A DNA stretch of 64,000 nt. Origin: a candidate division FCPU426 bacterium. Its GTDB lineage: Bacteria; Oederibacteriota; Muellerivitia; Muellerivitales; Muellerivitaceae. Shown piece by piece: positions 42,864 through 54,370 of this stretch. Every line of letters starts with the position of its first letter. Position 1 is the stretch's first letter. A program made the position numbers and the translations under genes. The stretch is from positions 41,325-105,324 of the forward strand of contig PLFD01000042.1 in the NCBI GenBank assembly GCA_003136635.1, in the 5' to 3' direction. The notes beneath the pieces are model-generated. The model was not told where the DNA came from. It ran no database searches and saw nothing but the letters and a program-made list of their open reading frames with translations.

Positions 42864-44420
42864 CTACTCCCACTCAATGGTGCCGGGCGGTTTGCTGGTG
42901 ATGTCATACACCACCCGATTGATGCCCCGGACTTCGTTGATGATGCGGTTGGAAATCTGACCCAATAACTCATAAGGCAGTTTGACCCAGTCGGCCGTCA
43001 TGGCGTCGGTGGAATGCACCGCGCGGATGGCGCAGACATTCTCATAAGTTCTTTCGTCGCCCATGACGCCCACGGACTTAATCGGTGTCAAGACCGCGAA
43101 GGACTGCCAGATGGAATAGTACAGACCGGCCTTATAAATTTCTTCCTGAACGATGGCATCCGCTTCCCGAAGAATATCCAGGCGCTGTTTGGTGATCGGC
43201 CCCAAAAGGCGGACCGCTAACCCCGGCCCCGGAAAGGGCTGGCGCCAGAGAAGATCATGGGGAATGCGAAGACGGGCGCCTAATTCCCGAACCTCGTCTT
43301 TAAACAATTCGCGCAAAGGCTCGACCAATTTAAATTTCATGTCTTTCGGCAAACCGCCGACGTTATGGTGGCTCTTGATGACCGCCGAGGGGCCTTTGAC
43401 TGAAACGCTTTCAATGACATCAGGATAAAGGGTGCCCTGGGCTAAAAAGTCAAAAGGCCCGTCTTTACGCTGAAGTTCCTTGGCCTTTTGCTCGAACACG
43501 CGGATAAAGGTGCCGCCGATGATTTTTCTTTTTTTCTCCGGCTCACTGACCCCGTCCAGCAGATTCAGGAATAAGGATTCGGAATTCACATAATGAAGCG
43601 GAATGTGGAGCTGGTTTTTGAATATCTTGACCACCTGCTCCGCCTCGCCCTTGCGCAAAACCCCGTTGTTCACGAAAACGCAGGAAAGCTGTTTGCCGAT
43701 GGCCCGGTGAATAAGCGCCGCCGCCACGGTGGAATCGACCCCGCCGGAGACGCCGCAAATGACCCGGCCTTTGCCGACCTGCTGGCGGATTTGTTCGATC
43801 GCGAGTTTTTCGTAAGAATCCATGCTCCAGCTGGGCCTACAACCGCAAACCTTGCGCACAAAGTTCTCGATAATCTTGGTTCCTTTTTGGGTATGAACCA
43901 CTTCGGGATGAAACTGGATGCCGTAGATTTTCTTTTGATCGTTCCCTGCCGCCGCCAAATGGCAGTTGGCCGTCGAGGCCAAAACCTTAAACCCCGCCGC
44001 CAGCTTGGTGACGTGATCCCCATGGCTCATCCAAGCCTGAAGGGTGGACGGCAGACCGGCGAATAAATTGTGTTTGTCTTTTATTTTCAAAGGCGCCAGA
44101 CCAAACTCGCGCTTGGCGGCCTTTTGAACTTTTCCCTTCAAAGCGTGGGAAATAAGCTGCATGCCGTAGCAAATGCCCAGAATGGGAATACCCAATTCAA
44201 ACACTTCCTCAGAAACATGGGGCGCGCCCTTGGCGTAAACACTGGCGGGCCCGCCGGAAAGAATGATGCCCTTGGGATTTTTTTCGAGAATTTGAGCGAC
44301 GGTGGCGGAGTAAGGAAGAATTTCGCAGTAAACTTTGGATTCCCGGACCCGGCGGGCGATCAGCTGGCTGTATTGGGCGCCAAAATCAAGAACGATAACC
44401 GTATCGTGTTTCAAAACCAT
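42864..44420 (-). CDS. guaA: GMP synthase (glutamine-hydrolysing)
   Basis: The 518-residue protein has an N-terminal glutaminase with GICYGMQLI (nucleophile Cys84) and FHPEVVHT (His/Glu), the ATP pyrophosphatase P-loop [11 protein letters not shown] and the GMPS C-terminal dimerisation domain ending [14 protein letters not shown]. It aminates XMP to GMP. GGAG lies directly against the ATG; a TTG two codons later (44414) has the better 6-nt spacing and may be the true start. guaB is 0.5 kb upstream on the same strand, separated by a small monooxygenase-fold gene and an inverted repeat. Confidence 0.98.
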   Translation of the reverse strand: MVLKHDTVIVLDFGAQYSQLIARRVRESKVYCEILPYSATVAQILEKNPKGIILSGGPASVYAKGAPHVSEEVFELGIPILGICYGMQLISHALKGKVQKAAKREFGLAPLKIKDKHNLFAGLPSTLQAWMSHGDHVTKLAAGFKVLASTANCHLAAAGNDQKKIYGIQFHPEVVHTQKGTKIIENFVRKVCGCRPSWSMDSYEKLAIEQIRQQVGKGRVICGVSGGVDSTVAAALIHRAIGKQLSCVFVNNGVLRKGEAEQVVKIFKNQLHIPLHYVNSESLFLNLLDGVSEPEKKRKIIGGTFIRVFEQKAKELQRKDGPFDFLAQGTLYPDVIESVSVKGPSAVIKSHHNVGGLPKDMKFKLVEPLRELFKDEVRELGARLRIPHDLLWRQPFPGPGLAVRLLGPITKQRLDILREADAIVQEEIYKAGLYYSIWQSFAVLTPIKSVGVMGDERTYENVCAIRAVHSTDAMTADWVKLPYELLGQISNRIINEVRGINRVVYDITSKPPGTIEWE

Positions 44421-44440
44421 CTCCAGAATAAAAATATTTC

Positions 44441-44550
44441 ACCACAGAGGCACAGAGTTCTCAGAGTACAAATTTAAAAGTAGATTAAAATCTCAGATAA
44501 AATCGTAACACCAAATATTATTTAAATGTTCACTCAGTGTGCTCTGTGGT
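44441..44550. repeat. Inverted-repeat element with ACCACAGAG ends
   Basis: The left end ACCACAGAGGCACAGAG and the right end, GCTCTGTGGT in reverse complement ACCACAGAGC, enclose an AT-rich core of about 80 bp. It resembles widely scattered CACAGAG-type intergenic repeats of bacteria. It separates guaA from the small upstream gene. Confidence 0.5.
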
Positions 44551-44563
44551 AATAGGGTTTAGC

Positions 44564-44851
44564 CTATTCAAAATTACCGTAAAAGGCCCGCAGCACATGG
44601 GGCTTTAATACAAACTCAATCTTTTTGCTTTTCATTTTTTCTTCAGAAACTCTATTCGCGGCTTCAAAATTGGCCTTGGTGTCATATTCGGAATAAACCA
44701 TAAAGGTATCAACGTTATTAATGGCTTTGCGCAAATAAACCTTCATGCAACCTTTGGCTTTTTTTTCTTTTTGAACATAGCCGTTCAGGATATCGACGAC
44801 CTGCTTTTCATGGCCTTTACGAACACTGACAACCGAAAGTGAAACGATCAT
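44564..44851 (-). CDS. ABM (antibiotic biosynthesis monooxygenase)-fold protein
   Basis: This 95-residue single-domain protein has the ferredoxin-like ABM pattern: IVSLSVVSVRKGHEKQVVDI, then CMKVYLRKAINNVDTFMVYSEY with the F-(x)-VYSEYD core and ANRVSEEKM. Family members degrade haem, oxidise quinones or act as stress proteins; none of these can be assigned. AGGAG is 7 nt before the ATG. It lies 24 bp downstream of guaB and may be its operon partner. Confidence 0.8.
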   Translation of the reverse strand: MIVSLSVVSVRKGHEKQVVDILNGYVQKEKKAKGCMKVYLRKAINNVDTFMVYSEYDTKANFEAANRVSEEKMKSKKIEFVLKPHVLRAFYGNFE

Positions 44852-44875
44852 GAATGATCTCCTTTATTGAAACAG

Positions 44876-46462
<1,587 letters not shown>

Positions 46463-48082
46463 TCAATGCCAGGAAGCAAAATCAATCTGGTCCGCGGAGA
46501 CGTTTTTAAACTTCAAATACCACCGCAGATGATCGCTCAAGTCCGCCATGTAACGGTTTTGGCTGGCGCTTTGAATCTGCCAACCGTTGGCGGTTTGAAG
46601 TTTTTGAATTCCCTGCTTGTGCTGGTCATAAAGCTGTTCGGGAGTCTGATCGGGATAAAATTCACTTTGAAGATAATCAAGCTGTTGGTTCGTTCCCGCC
46701 CAGCCGTTGGTGGAATACCAAACCCCGTTGGTAAATACCGTCACAAAAGAAAGCCGGGGCGCGATTTGATTGGGCATCATGATAATTTCGCTGTAGATTC
46801 CCTCGTCCTCTTTCATACCCACGTCAAAAAAGTTGGGAAGAAGCTGGGGAACACTCATCTGAAGAATCTGGATAAAACCCAGCTGTCCCAGATGGGTGTA
46901 AAGTTCCGTAAAGGCCGTGATGTCCAGGTTGGTTACCTGGGAGGCGTCCATCGACACAATGGTAATTTGAGGAACCGAATCGACAACCTTTACGACCGAT
47001 GAACCCGGTTTCTGGAAGAAAAAAGTAAGCCCTCCCGCCAACAGAACCAGCAGAATGGCCGCGAAAAGATAACCGGGAACTTTAAACTTTTTACCCAGAC
47101 TGTCGAACTTTTGCCAGGACCCCATCCCCCGCGACGAAATGGAATTTAATAATACTTTTTTACGGTCGTTAAACTCGCGCGGCGAAGTTTTTTCCGCGGG
47201 TGGAACCAGCGCCTCCGGATTAAAAGGCGCCGCTTTTTCCGCCCTATCCAGTTTCTTCATCATACTGGCCACATCCACATTGGAAACATGCGCCGGTTTT
47301 TTGACTTCCAGGTCTGGCATGGGCGGAAACGACATAGGCGGTAAAGGCGCCGGGGGCTTGGGGTCAAATGAGGGCGCTGGCGGCGGCATAATCGGGTCCA
47401 CCGGCTTGGGCGGTAAGGGGTTCACACCGGGAGGAGTGGCGTTTTCTTTAAATAAACCCAGGGGATCATTATCCATGGATTTCATCGGCTTGAAAACAAA
47501 CGGAGACCCCGCAGGATTAGCCGGCTTTTCTTCAACCGACGGAATAACCGGCGGTGAAGGAATCATAACCGGATGTTCTTTTTTTGTTTCCAGATCAACG
47601 GGTTTGACCGGCGCGGTAACTTCCGAATCCATAAAGGCGAGGGGACCGGTTACTTTACTGGGAACGGGTGCTTTCACTTCAACTGGGACGGGTTTATCCG
47701 GCGATACCGCAGCGTCGCTGGGGGCATCCATAAAAGCGAGATTACCCGTAACCTTAAAGGAAGGCGGTTTGACTTCTTCCGGCGGCTTCGGCGCGAGGCC
47801 AAAATCATCCAGCGAAATAGCGGTTTCTTCCGTTGATTTTGCGGCGGTTTGAAAAACAGGCGCTTCGATAACGGGAGGAGAAATTGGTTCAGGCTCTGGT
47901 TCCCGCACGGGTGCTGGTGTTGGCGGAACTGATATTTCTTCTGTTTTGCCGGCTAAACAATCTTTACAAAGGGGTTTGCCTGTATCCAAATCCAAACAAT
48001 CCAGACAGAACAGTTTTTTGCATTGGGAACACTTTCCCACCGCGCCAACATCCGGATGATTGGAACAAACCGCTTCGGCCAT
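46463..48082 (-). CDS. B-box-like zinc-ribbon, proline-rich single-pass membrane protein
   Basis: The 539-residue protein starts with a Cys/His cluster (Cys6, His9, Cys18, Cys21, Cys26, Cys29, Cys39, Cys42) resembling B-box zinc fingers. A low-complexity Pro-rich region follows (about 50-300), including a decamer KVTG(N/P)LAFMD twice (110-119 and 143-152). One membrane helix (337-356) and a C-terminal domain of about 180 residues outside the cytoplasm end the chain; this domain (LNYLQ-like strands, YSTNGWAGTNQQLD) is not one I know. The topology suggests a cytoplasmic docking platform tied to the envelope. AGAGGA precedes the ATG. It lies 14 bp downstream of ridA. Confidence 0.75.
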   Translation of the reverse strand: MAEAVCSNHPDVGAVGKCSQCKKLFCLDCLDLDTGKPLCKDCLAGKTEEISVPPTPAPVREPEPEPISPPVIEAPVFQTAAKSTEETAISLDDFGLAPKPPEEVKPPSFKVTGNLAFMDAPSDAAVSPDKPVPVEVKAPVPSKVTGPLAFMDSEVTAPVKPVDLETKKEHPVMIPSPPVIPSVEEKPANPAGSPFVFKPMKSMDNDPLGLFKENATPPGVNPLPPKPVDPIMPPPAPSFDPKPPAPLPPMSFPPMPDLEVKKPAHVSNVDVASMMKKLDRAEKAAPFNPEALVPPAEKTSPREFNDRKKVLLNSISSRGMGSWQKFDSLGKKFKVPGYLFAAILLVLLAGGLTFFFQKPGSSVVKVVDSVPQITIVSMDASQVTNLDITAFTELYTHLGQLGFIQILQMSVPQLLPNFFDVGMKEDEGIYSEIIMMPNQIAPRLSFVTVFTNGVWYSTNGWAGTNQQLDYLQSEFYPDQTPEQLYDQHKQGIQKLQTANGWQIQSASQNRYMADLSDHLRWYLKFKNVSADQIDFASWH

Positions 48083-48096
48083 AAATCCTCTTTCTC

Positions 48097-48480
48097 TTAT
48101 TTCTTCAGAGCGATTAAATCGATCTCAACCATGGCATTCTTGGGCAAAGCGGACACCTGAACCACCGCGCGAGCCGGAGGTTCCTGCGGAAATTGGCGGC
48201 CCAAAACCTGATTCAAACTCTCAAAATCCGCTAAATTTGTCAAATAAACTGTCATCTTGACCGTTTGTTCCAGGGAAGAACCGGCCGCCTCAAGCACAGC
48301 TTTTAGATTAGCCAGAATTCTTTCGGTTTGAGCGTGAATACTGCCTTCTATGATGCGTCCCGTCTGAGGATCAATGGGTATTTGGCCTGAGCAGAAAACA
48401 AACCCGCCCGCCTCAATCGCCTGTGAATAGGGGCCTATGGGCTTGGGCGCTTCCAGGGACATAACCACTTTTCGTTCCAT
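48097..48480 (-). CDS. ridA: RidA-family enamine/imine deaminase
   Basis: The 127-residue protein has the YjgF/RidA trimeric fold: PIGPYSQAIEAG (residues 15-26), FCSGQIPIDPQTG, and the substrate Arg in PPARAVVQVSALPK (about 104), followed by VEIDLIAL. RidA hydrolyses reactive 2-aminoacrylate and related enamines made by PLP enzymes. All conserved active-site positions seem present. It is followed after 14 bp by the zinc-ribbon gene and preceded by rsh at 43 bp. Confidence 0.95.
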   Translation of the reverse strand: MERKVVMSLEAPKPIGPYSQAIEAGGFVFCSGQIPIDPQTGRIIEGSIHAQTERILANLKAVLEAAGSSLEQTVKMTVYLTNLADFESLNQVLGRQFPQEPPARAVVQVSALPKNAMVEIDLIALKK

Positions 48481-48523
48481 AGTTTAAATATCCATTCTCT
48501 TCGATAGGTCAACTCTTCGTAAA

Positions 48524-50731
48524 TTAACGGGCTTCCGTTCGGCGGGCACTGACGACGCCTTTCACCCTTTGTAATTTCTTCAAAACCTTTTCCAATTGGC
48601 TTGCTTGGGAGATGCCAATAACAAAATAACCCTGAGCCCATCCGCCCTCAGCGGCTTTGGCGTTGGCTTCGCTAATGATGACACCCTCTTCCGAAATAGC
48701 CAAGAGCATATCCGCCAAAAGTTTTTCACGGTCTTTCGCTTTGACCTCAATCGCCACTTCGTAAATCTGTTCCGCGCTTCCTTCCCAGGAAACCGGCATC
48801 ATGCGTCCCTCGGCTTCCGGGAGCAATAAAGTATTGGGACAATCGGTGCGGTGAACCGAAACTCCCCGGCCCCGGGTGACGTAACCCACAATAGGATCGC
48901 CCGGAACGGGTGTGCAACAGCGGGCAAAGCGGATCAAAAAGTCTTTTTCCCCGCCGATGGAAATACCTTTGCTCGGAAGAGCGGTAACGGCTGACCCACC
49001 CGTCTTATGGGCACGCGCCGCGTCATGGGTTTTCTCTTCGGTTTTTTCCTGCTTTTCGGTCTTGAGCGCCTGTTCTTCCTCATTTTTCCCCGCCACTTTA
49101 TTCAAAACCTGACGGGGTGATATTTCACCATGACCGGTGTTGGCTAAAAGCTCCTGAATGTTATGGCATCCAAAGAAACCCAAAAATTCATCCAGAGCGT
49201 TGGTTTTAAGAAGGTTGTTAAAGTCCAATCCCATGCGCATGGCTTCTTTTTCAAAGAGGTGCTTGCCCTTGTCCACTTCGTCCGCGGACAAGTGGGTTCT
49301 AAACCAATGGCGGATTTTGTTTTTCGCGCGGCTGGTGACCACAATCTTCAGCCAGTCGCGGCTGGGCGTACGGGAGGACTGGGTCAAAACCTCAACGATA
49401 TCCCCGTTTTTCAGGTTATAGCGCAAAGGCACCATCTGGCCGTTCACTTTGACGCCCATGCAATGGGTGCCCACGTCCGTATGAACCGCGTAAGCAAAAT
49501 CGAGAGCTGTCGCGCCTTTGGGCAATTCCTTCACCGCGCCTTTGGGGGTAAACACGAAAACCTCATCCTCGAACAGGTCGACCTTCATCGCCTCTGCGAA
49601 TTCGGTGGTGTCTTTAATATCCTGCTGAAGGTCTAAAAGCTGGCGCATCCAGGCGAATTTTTGATCTTCTTTTTCGGCCGCGCGCCCTTCTTTGTAAATC
49701 CAGTGGGCCGCGATACCTTCTTCGGCGGTGCGGTGCATGTCATAAGTCCTGATTTGAACCTCGATAGGCTGCGCGTCCGGCCCCATTAAAGTGGTATGTA
49801 AACTTTGATACATGTTGTTTTTCGGCATGGCGACATAGTCTTTAAACCGGCCCGGTAAAGGTTTCCAAAGGGTATGAATCATCCCCAAAACCTCATAACA
49901 CTCTTTGACCGTTCCCGTCAGAATGCGAATCGCCATCAGGTCGAAAATATCCTCAAAGTTTTTCTGCTGTTTGGCCATTTTGTTATAAATGCTGGTGAAA
50001 TGTTTGGAGCGGCCCTCAACTTCGGCCTTGATGCCCGCCGTCTTCAGATTATTTTCAATGCCCTCAATTACGTTGGCCAGCAGCTTGTCGCGCTCGGCCT
50101 TCTTCATGGCTACTTTTTTAACCAGGTCATAATAAACTTCCGGTTCCAGATAACGCAGACAAAGATCTTCCAGTTCACTTTTGATTTTGGCGATACCCAA
50201 CCGATGGGCCAGCGGAGCGTAAATATCTAAAGTTTCCCGGGCCATTTTTTGACGGCGTTCGGGCGACAGGAAATCGAGAGTGCGCATATTGTGGGTGCGG
50301 TCCGCCAGTTTCACCAGAATAACGCGGACGTCTTTCGCCATGGCGATCATCATTTTTCGCGTGCTTTCGGCCTGGCGTAAAGCGGCGTCCTGGAACTGCT
50401 GGTTGGAAAGTTTGGTTACCCCATCCACCAGGTTGGCGATTTCTTCGCCAAACTCAGCTTTAAGCTCGTCATAGGTGACCAGAGTATCTTCCAGAATGTC
50501 GTGCAAAAGCCCGGTCGCGATAGTGACCGAGTCCATGTGAAGTTCATCCAGAATATCGGCCACACCCACCAGATGGGTTAAATAAGCGTCACCGGACACG
50601 CGTTTTTGACCCTCATGGGCTTTTTTGGCGAACTCATAGGCTTTTTGAATGAGATTTCGATCTAAGTTGGATTCGGCAGCGACAACTCCCGAATCAGCCG
50701 ATGGCTTTTCGATCAGTGCTTGGATACTCAT
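48524..50731 (-). CDS. RelA/SpoT-type (p)ppGpp synthetase/hydrolase
   Basis: The 735-residue protein has an HD hydrolase domain with GLLHDILEDT (about 75), a synthetase domain with YVAMPKNNMYQSLHT and IEVQIRTYDMHR, a TGS domain (VFTPKGAVKELPKGATALDF), the conserved-Cys region RFARCCTPVPGDPIVG, and a C-terminal ACT domain. Both catalytic centres appear intact, so it is a bifunctional long Rsh that sets (p)ppGpp in response to starvation. A Lys/Glu/Ala-rich insertion at about 560-595 after the helical region is unusual. It has no clear ribosome site. No other synthetase lies in the window. Confidence 0.96.
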   Translation of the reverse strand: MSIQALIEKPSADSGVVAAESNLDRNLIQKAYEFAKKAHEGQKRVSGDAYLTHLVGVADILDELHMDSVTIATGLLHDILEDTLVTYDELKAEFGEEIANLVDGVTKLSNQQFQDAALRQAESTRKMMIAMAKDVRVILVKLADRTHNMRTLDFLSPERRQKMARETLDIYAPLAHRLGIAKIKSELEDLCLRYLEPEVYYDLVKKVAMKKAERDKLLANVIEGIENNLKTAGIKAEVEGRSKHFTSIYNKMAKQQKNFEDIFDLMAIRILTGTVKECYEVLGMIHTLWKPLPGRFKDYVAMPKNNMYQSLHTTLMGPDAQPIEVQIRTYDMHRTAEEGIAAHWIYKEGRAAEKEDQKFAWMRQLLDLQQDIKDTTEFAEAMKVDLFEDEVFVFTPKGAVKELPKGATALDFAYAVHTDVGTHCMGVKVNGQMVPLRYNLKNGDIVEVLTQSSRTPSRDWLKIVVTSRAKNKIRHWFRTHLSADEVDKGKHLFEKEAMRMGLDFNNLLKTNALDEFLGFFGCHNIQELLANTGHGEISPRQVLNKVAGKNEEEQALKTEKQEKTEEKTHDAARAHKTGGSAVTALPSKGISIGGEKDFLIRFARCCTPVPGDPIVGYVTRGRGVSVHRTDCPNTLLLPEAEGRMMPVSWEGSAEQIYEVAIEVKAKDREKLLADMLLAISEEGVIISEANAKAAEGGWAQGYFVIGISQASQLEKVLKKLQRVKGVVSARRTEAR

Positions 50732-50783
50732 AGATGATTACCGTTAGCGTCCCCCGGCCATAGCCGAAGACCGCGCTTTCTGA

Positions 50784-50852
50784 CAGGCTGCCGAAATAAT
50801 ATAGGCTACAAGGCAGCCTGGCACCCCAAAGATTCCGCAGGAATCGTGGGGT
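50784..50852. other. Two adjacent long hairpins between the acyltransferase and rsh genes
   Basis: CAGGCTGCC/GGCAGCCTG (50784-50820, 19-nt loop) is followed by ACCCCA..GATTCC-GCA-GGAATC..TGGGGT (50823-50852). On the minus strand they come after the acyltransferase stop and before rsh. No U-tract follows, so termination is uncertain; the second resembles the C4...G4-capped hairpins elsewhere in the window. Confidence 0.5.
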
Positions 50853-50981
50853 TACATTTATATCAACACTCTATCGCCCCATAATTTAACACTATCGGAA
50901 AGGAGTGACAATCATTCAAGAAGACTTAAGTGACGAGAGTTATATTTTGTTTGATATTTAACGTTTTTAAAGTCAATCGAT

Positions 50982-52100
50982 TTACAAAGACGACCTGCTG
51001 AAGGTTTTTCGAACTAATCGGTTGGCTGGGATCTCGAAGAAATGATAAGAAATTCCAGCGACAACCGTTGTAATGATGGCAAAAAGACCGAAACCCAACC
51101 ATGCATTTGCCTGAAAAAGAACGGGGAAAGCAATCGCAAGAATCATGGGATGGAGTAAGTAACCACCGTAACAATATTTTCCGGGAAGGCTAAACAATTT
51201 TAAAAAGCGGGATTCGAAAAAACTTAACCTTAGTCCGCCCATTAAAAACAACGCCAATCCGGTACCTAAAAGCGTCGGAACATAAATTTGATCAAGGGAG
51301 CCCAAATTGGTGTTCCAATAGGTCGCCGCCATGACCACAAAACCTGTCACACAAATAACAACACACTTTTTCCAGTCTTGCGCCAAAAAATCTCCCCACT
51401 GTTGATCGGCCAGATAAAGAAGAGAACCAATGGCGATGGAATCAAAAGCGCCGAAAGAAGCCGCCAATTGGAGGAAATGATTCGAGGGGGCAAGAAAATG
51501 ACATAACGAACGCCAAAGAAGCGCGAAAAGAATGATCACCAAAAGTAATTTCAACAATTTTTTTTTGCTGTTCGCTTTTCTCAAAAAAACGGGAAAAAAA
51601 AGATAAAACTGTTCTTCAACACAAAGCGACCACAAGAGGTTCCAATGAAGACCAAAAGCGGCCGGTGGATGAAAAGCGAGAAACCAATTAAAAGTAAAAG
51701 TCGCGATAGAAAGCCAAAAAGCGACGTCTAAATGCCCCACTTCGGGCCTAAAAACATCAAGATAATCAGAATGAGGATTAGAAGAAATCATTAACATGCA
51801 AATACCAATCCAAATGCTCGTCAATAAAAGAGGCAAAATGCGGCCCGCCCGCTGGACGTAAAAAGTTCTGACGGAGGGTTTAAATAAACCGCCAGGGTTT
51901 TTCGCCAAGACACCGGTGATCAGAAAACCTGAAATAACAAAGAAAAGATAAACTCCGTAAACACCGTTGCTCTGAAAATGTTCCCAATAGGAATAGGCCA
52001 AGCGATTTTGTGGTTTTTGAAGAATGATGTCAGAGTGCATAGCCAACACGCTCAGAAGACAGAAACTGCGGACGAAATCGATAATCTGGAAATTTTTCAT
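50982..52100 (-). CDS. Acyltransferase-3 family membrane protein (OafA-like)
   Basis: The 372-residue protein has about 10 membrane helices and the family start FQIIDFVRSFCLLSVLAMHS, whose RS/H motif places the catalytic His near residue 22. FFVISGFLITGVL follows, matching the FFxISGFL signature, and SLCVEEQFYLFFPVF matches the usual VExQFY motif. Such proteins O-acylate surface polysaccharides, LPS or peptidoglycan with acetyl groups taken from cytoplasmic donors. There is no SGNH extension. It borders the GT-C/ligase block, supporting glycan decoration. The ATG has GGAT upstream. Confidence 0.9.
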   Translation of the reverse strand: MKNFQIIDFVRSFCLLSVLAMHSDIILQKPQNRLAYSYWEHFQSNGVYGVYLFFVISGFLITGVLAKNPGGLFKPSVRTFYVQRAGRILPLLLTSIWIGICMLMISSNPHSDYLDVFRPEVGHLDVAFWLSIATFTFNWFLAFHPPAAFGLHWNLLWSLCVEEQFYLFFPVFLRKANSKKKLLKLLLVIILFALLWRSLCHFLAPSNHFLQLAASFGAFDSIAIGSLLYLADQQWGDFLAQDWKKCVVICVTGFVVMAATYWNTNLGSLDQIYVPTLLGTGLALFLMGGLRLSFFESRFLKLFSLPGKYCYGGYLLHPMILAIAFPVLFQANAWLGFGLFAIITTVVAGISYHFFEIPANRLVRKTFSRSSL

Positions 52101-52270
52101 TTCGATCCCATTCGACTATGATTAAAGAAACATAGTTTAATACCAAATACTGATCTTTGAGTTAATCAAAGTGATAAAATCATTTGTGATTTTATCGATT
52201 TGTCTTTCCCGCATGTATAGTAATGTCTTAACTTAATCAAAATATTTTCAATAAGGTTCTCAATAAACAC

Positions 52271-54334
52271 ATGAAACTTTCTTTTCAATCATGGATTTAT
52301 TTTAGTTTTTTCTTAATTTCCAATGTCCTTTTATCTTATTTCCCATTATCTCTTACCCTTCAAATTTGGATTTTTACATTCGGTGTACTGATTCCTTTCG
52401 GCGCGGCGCTTTGGATTATTTTGGAAAAGCGGCGCAAAGAACCATCCCCGGCAACTCATTCAACACCCGTACTGATTGATATCCCCAATGACTCCACCCC
52501 ACCAATGGGATTATGGATCGTCTTCATTCTTTTGATTTTATTTACCCGCTTATATCGGCTCACCTCCATTCCATTCTGGCCCGTCGGTGACGAAGGTATT
52601 TATTCAACCATAGCCCTATCGACAATGAAGAAATGGAATTGGACTTTATTATTGACCCAAGGGCGCATGGATCCGCTTTTAATTTGGTTCATGGGGCTAT
52701 TCTTCCGTATCGATTCCCCTTCCTTGGTTTCACTGAGGCTTTTTACAACCATCTTTTCAATAGCGACAGCGCTTTTATCCTATTTCTGTGTCAGACCTTA
52801 TCTTCCGAGATCGACCGCCTTTATTTTCTGTTGGCTTTCCGCTTTTTCATTTTGGGAATTCTCCTTGATGCGTTTTAGCACACACCAAGTATTAATCCTC
52901 TTTTTCGAAATTCTAGGGTTGGGTAGCCTTGGTTATTATCTGAAATCTAAGAAACCCATTTGTCAACAGCTGTGGATGACCGCCTTAATCTGCTGCAATA
53001 TTCTGGGATTTTATTCCTACATTAACTGGTCGGTCATCTGGTTTTTCATGTTACTCGTGCTAATTATTTTTTCTTTTCAAAAACCATCCATTCAAAAAAC
53101 AATACTTTATTTTTTTCTCATCACCGTCCTATCCATCTTGCCGCTAGTCCTCGCTCGCTTAGCGCCAAGCGGCCTATCCTACATAAATGCTATTTTTGAC
53201 ATTTCCAACATTTTCAGTTCTTTTTTCCGCTACCTAAAAAATATTTTTTACGACAGCAAAACCAGTTATCCCTACGCTCCAGACTGGGGCGGTATGTTTG
53301 ATCCGGTAACAAGTTCTCTGATTTTAATAGGCGTTCTTTATTCCTTTAAAAAATTGGGAAAAAAGCTGCTTTGTTTACTCGGCTTTGGTCTTTTTATTTG
53401 TCTTTTGCCTGGAGTTCTAACTAATTATGTTGAACTTCACCGAATTACTCCATCCCTTCCTTTTTGGATGCTCTTAGCGGCCTTGGGAACTGAAAGCCTT
53501 TTCAGTAAAGAATATCCGCATCGGATTTGGCCATGGTTTGCCATTCTTGGAATACTTTCCCTAGGCATTAATGTTTTTAACTTCGTTGGCCCCTATTGCG
53601 ATCTTAAACGGGCCATTCCCGAGCGACAATGGCGTGTCGTGGAATACGAAGATGCCTATAGGCTTCTGAAACATCAAAGTGAAGAAACCGGGCCACTCTA
53701 TGTTTTTTTGGAGTTTTATTCGGATTACTCCGATAAAACGATTAACCTTGCCGTCTATCCGTTTAATTGTATTGAAAATCCTGCACTCAAAAATGTAGCA
53801 CCTCGTTTTGCCGCGATCATGGCTGATGTGAATTACACACCGTTTTTTGTAAAGAATTTTCCTGATCTTAAAATGAAAATTTTGAAAACCGACAATTACA
53901 CCAATAACGCCCAATCACCTTACGGAATGTTCATTGTTCCCGTATCGCAGATATCTCCCTCCATTTTAAAAAACTGGATTGCAGCCGATAGAATCTATCG
54001 AACCACTGACCGGATCTTATTAAACAAAACTTCAGTTGATACATGGAGCCAGCTTTATGAATCGACATCACAAATACAAAATCTTTGTAATAACGATCCG
54101 TTTCTCACAGCTGTTTATTGGGAAAAATATGGTTATTTAAAATTTTATGACGGGGATTATCAAGCGGCTTCCACCGCTTATAAAACCGCCGTAAAAAAGG
54201 GAATCCCGGCAGCACAACTTTATTATGGTCTGGGTGTTTGTTTAAAAAAGATGAACAAGGATCAGGAAGCCAACAAAGCGTTTCAAAAGGCCAACCTTAT
54301 CTCGAACGAAATTTCAAACCGCGTTCACAATTAG
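52271..54334 (+). CDS. GT39/ArnT-like membrane glycosyltransferase with TPR tail
   Basis: The 687-residue polytopic protein parallels the 14610-16751 protein: WIYFSFFLISNVLLSY at the N-terminus, then PFWPVGDEGIYSTIAL with the Asp-Glu pair of the first periplasmic loop. The C-terminal 80 residues carry TPR-like repeats (KFYDGDYQAASTAYKTA, LYYGLGVCLKKMNKDQEA). It is noticeably more AT-rich than its paralogue and its neighbours, perhaps a more recent arrival. The ribosome site is weak. It is divergent from the acyltransferase and convergent with the ligase gene at 54371. Sugar donor and acceptor are unknown. Confidence 0.75.
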   Translation: MKLSFQSWIYFSFFLISNVLLSYFPLSLTLQIWIFTFGVLIPFGAALWIILEKRRKEPSPATHSTPVLIDIPNDSTPPMGLWIVFILLILFTRLYRLTSIPFWPVGDEGIYSTIALSTMKKWNWTLLLTQGRMDPLLIWFMGLFFRIDSPSLVSLRLFTTIFSIATALLSYFCVRPYLPRSTAFIFCWLSAFSFWEFSLMRFSTHQVLILFFEILGLGSLGYYLKSKKPICQQLWMTALICCNILGFYSYINWSVIWFFMLLVLIIFSFQKPSIQKTILYFFLITVLSILPLVLARLAPSGLSYINAIFDISNIFSSFFRYLKNIFYDSKTSYPYAPDWGGMFDPVTSSLILIGVLYSFKKLGKKLLCLLGFGLFICLLPGVLTNYVELHRITPSLPFWMLLAALGTESLFSKEYPHRIWPWFAILGILSLGINVFNFVGPYCDLKRAIPERQWRVVEYEDAYRLLKHQSEETGPLYVFLEFYSDYSDKTINLAVYPFNCIENPALKNVAPRFAAIMADVNYTPFFVKNFPDLKMKILKTDNYTNNAQSPYGMFIVPVSQISPSILKNWIAADRIYRTTDRILLNKTSVDTWSQLYESTSQIQNLCNNDPFLTAVYWEKYGYLKFYDGDYQAASTAYKTAVKKGIPAAQLYYGLGVCLKKMNKDQEANKAFQKANLISNEISNRVHN

Positions 54335-54370
54335 AATGATTTAAAACAATACCCTTATATAAAACACATT

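Noticed and set aside
43593..44066. 157-codon plus-strand ORF
   Set aside because: Antisense to guaA, which is complete and conserved.
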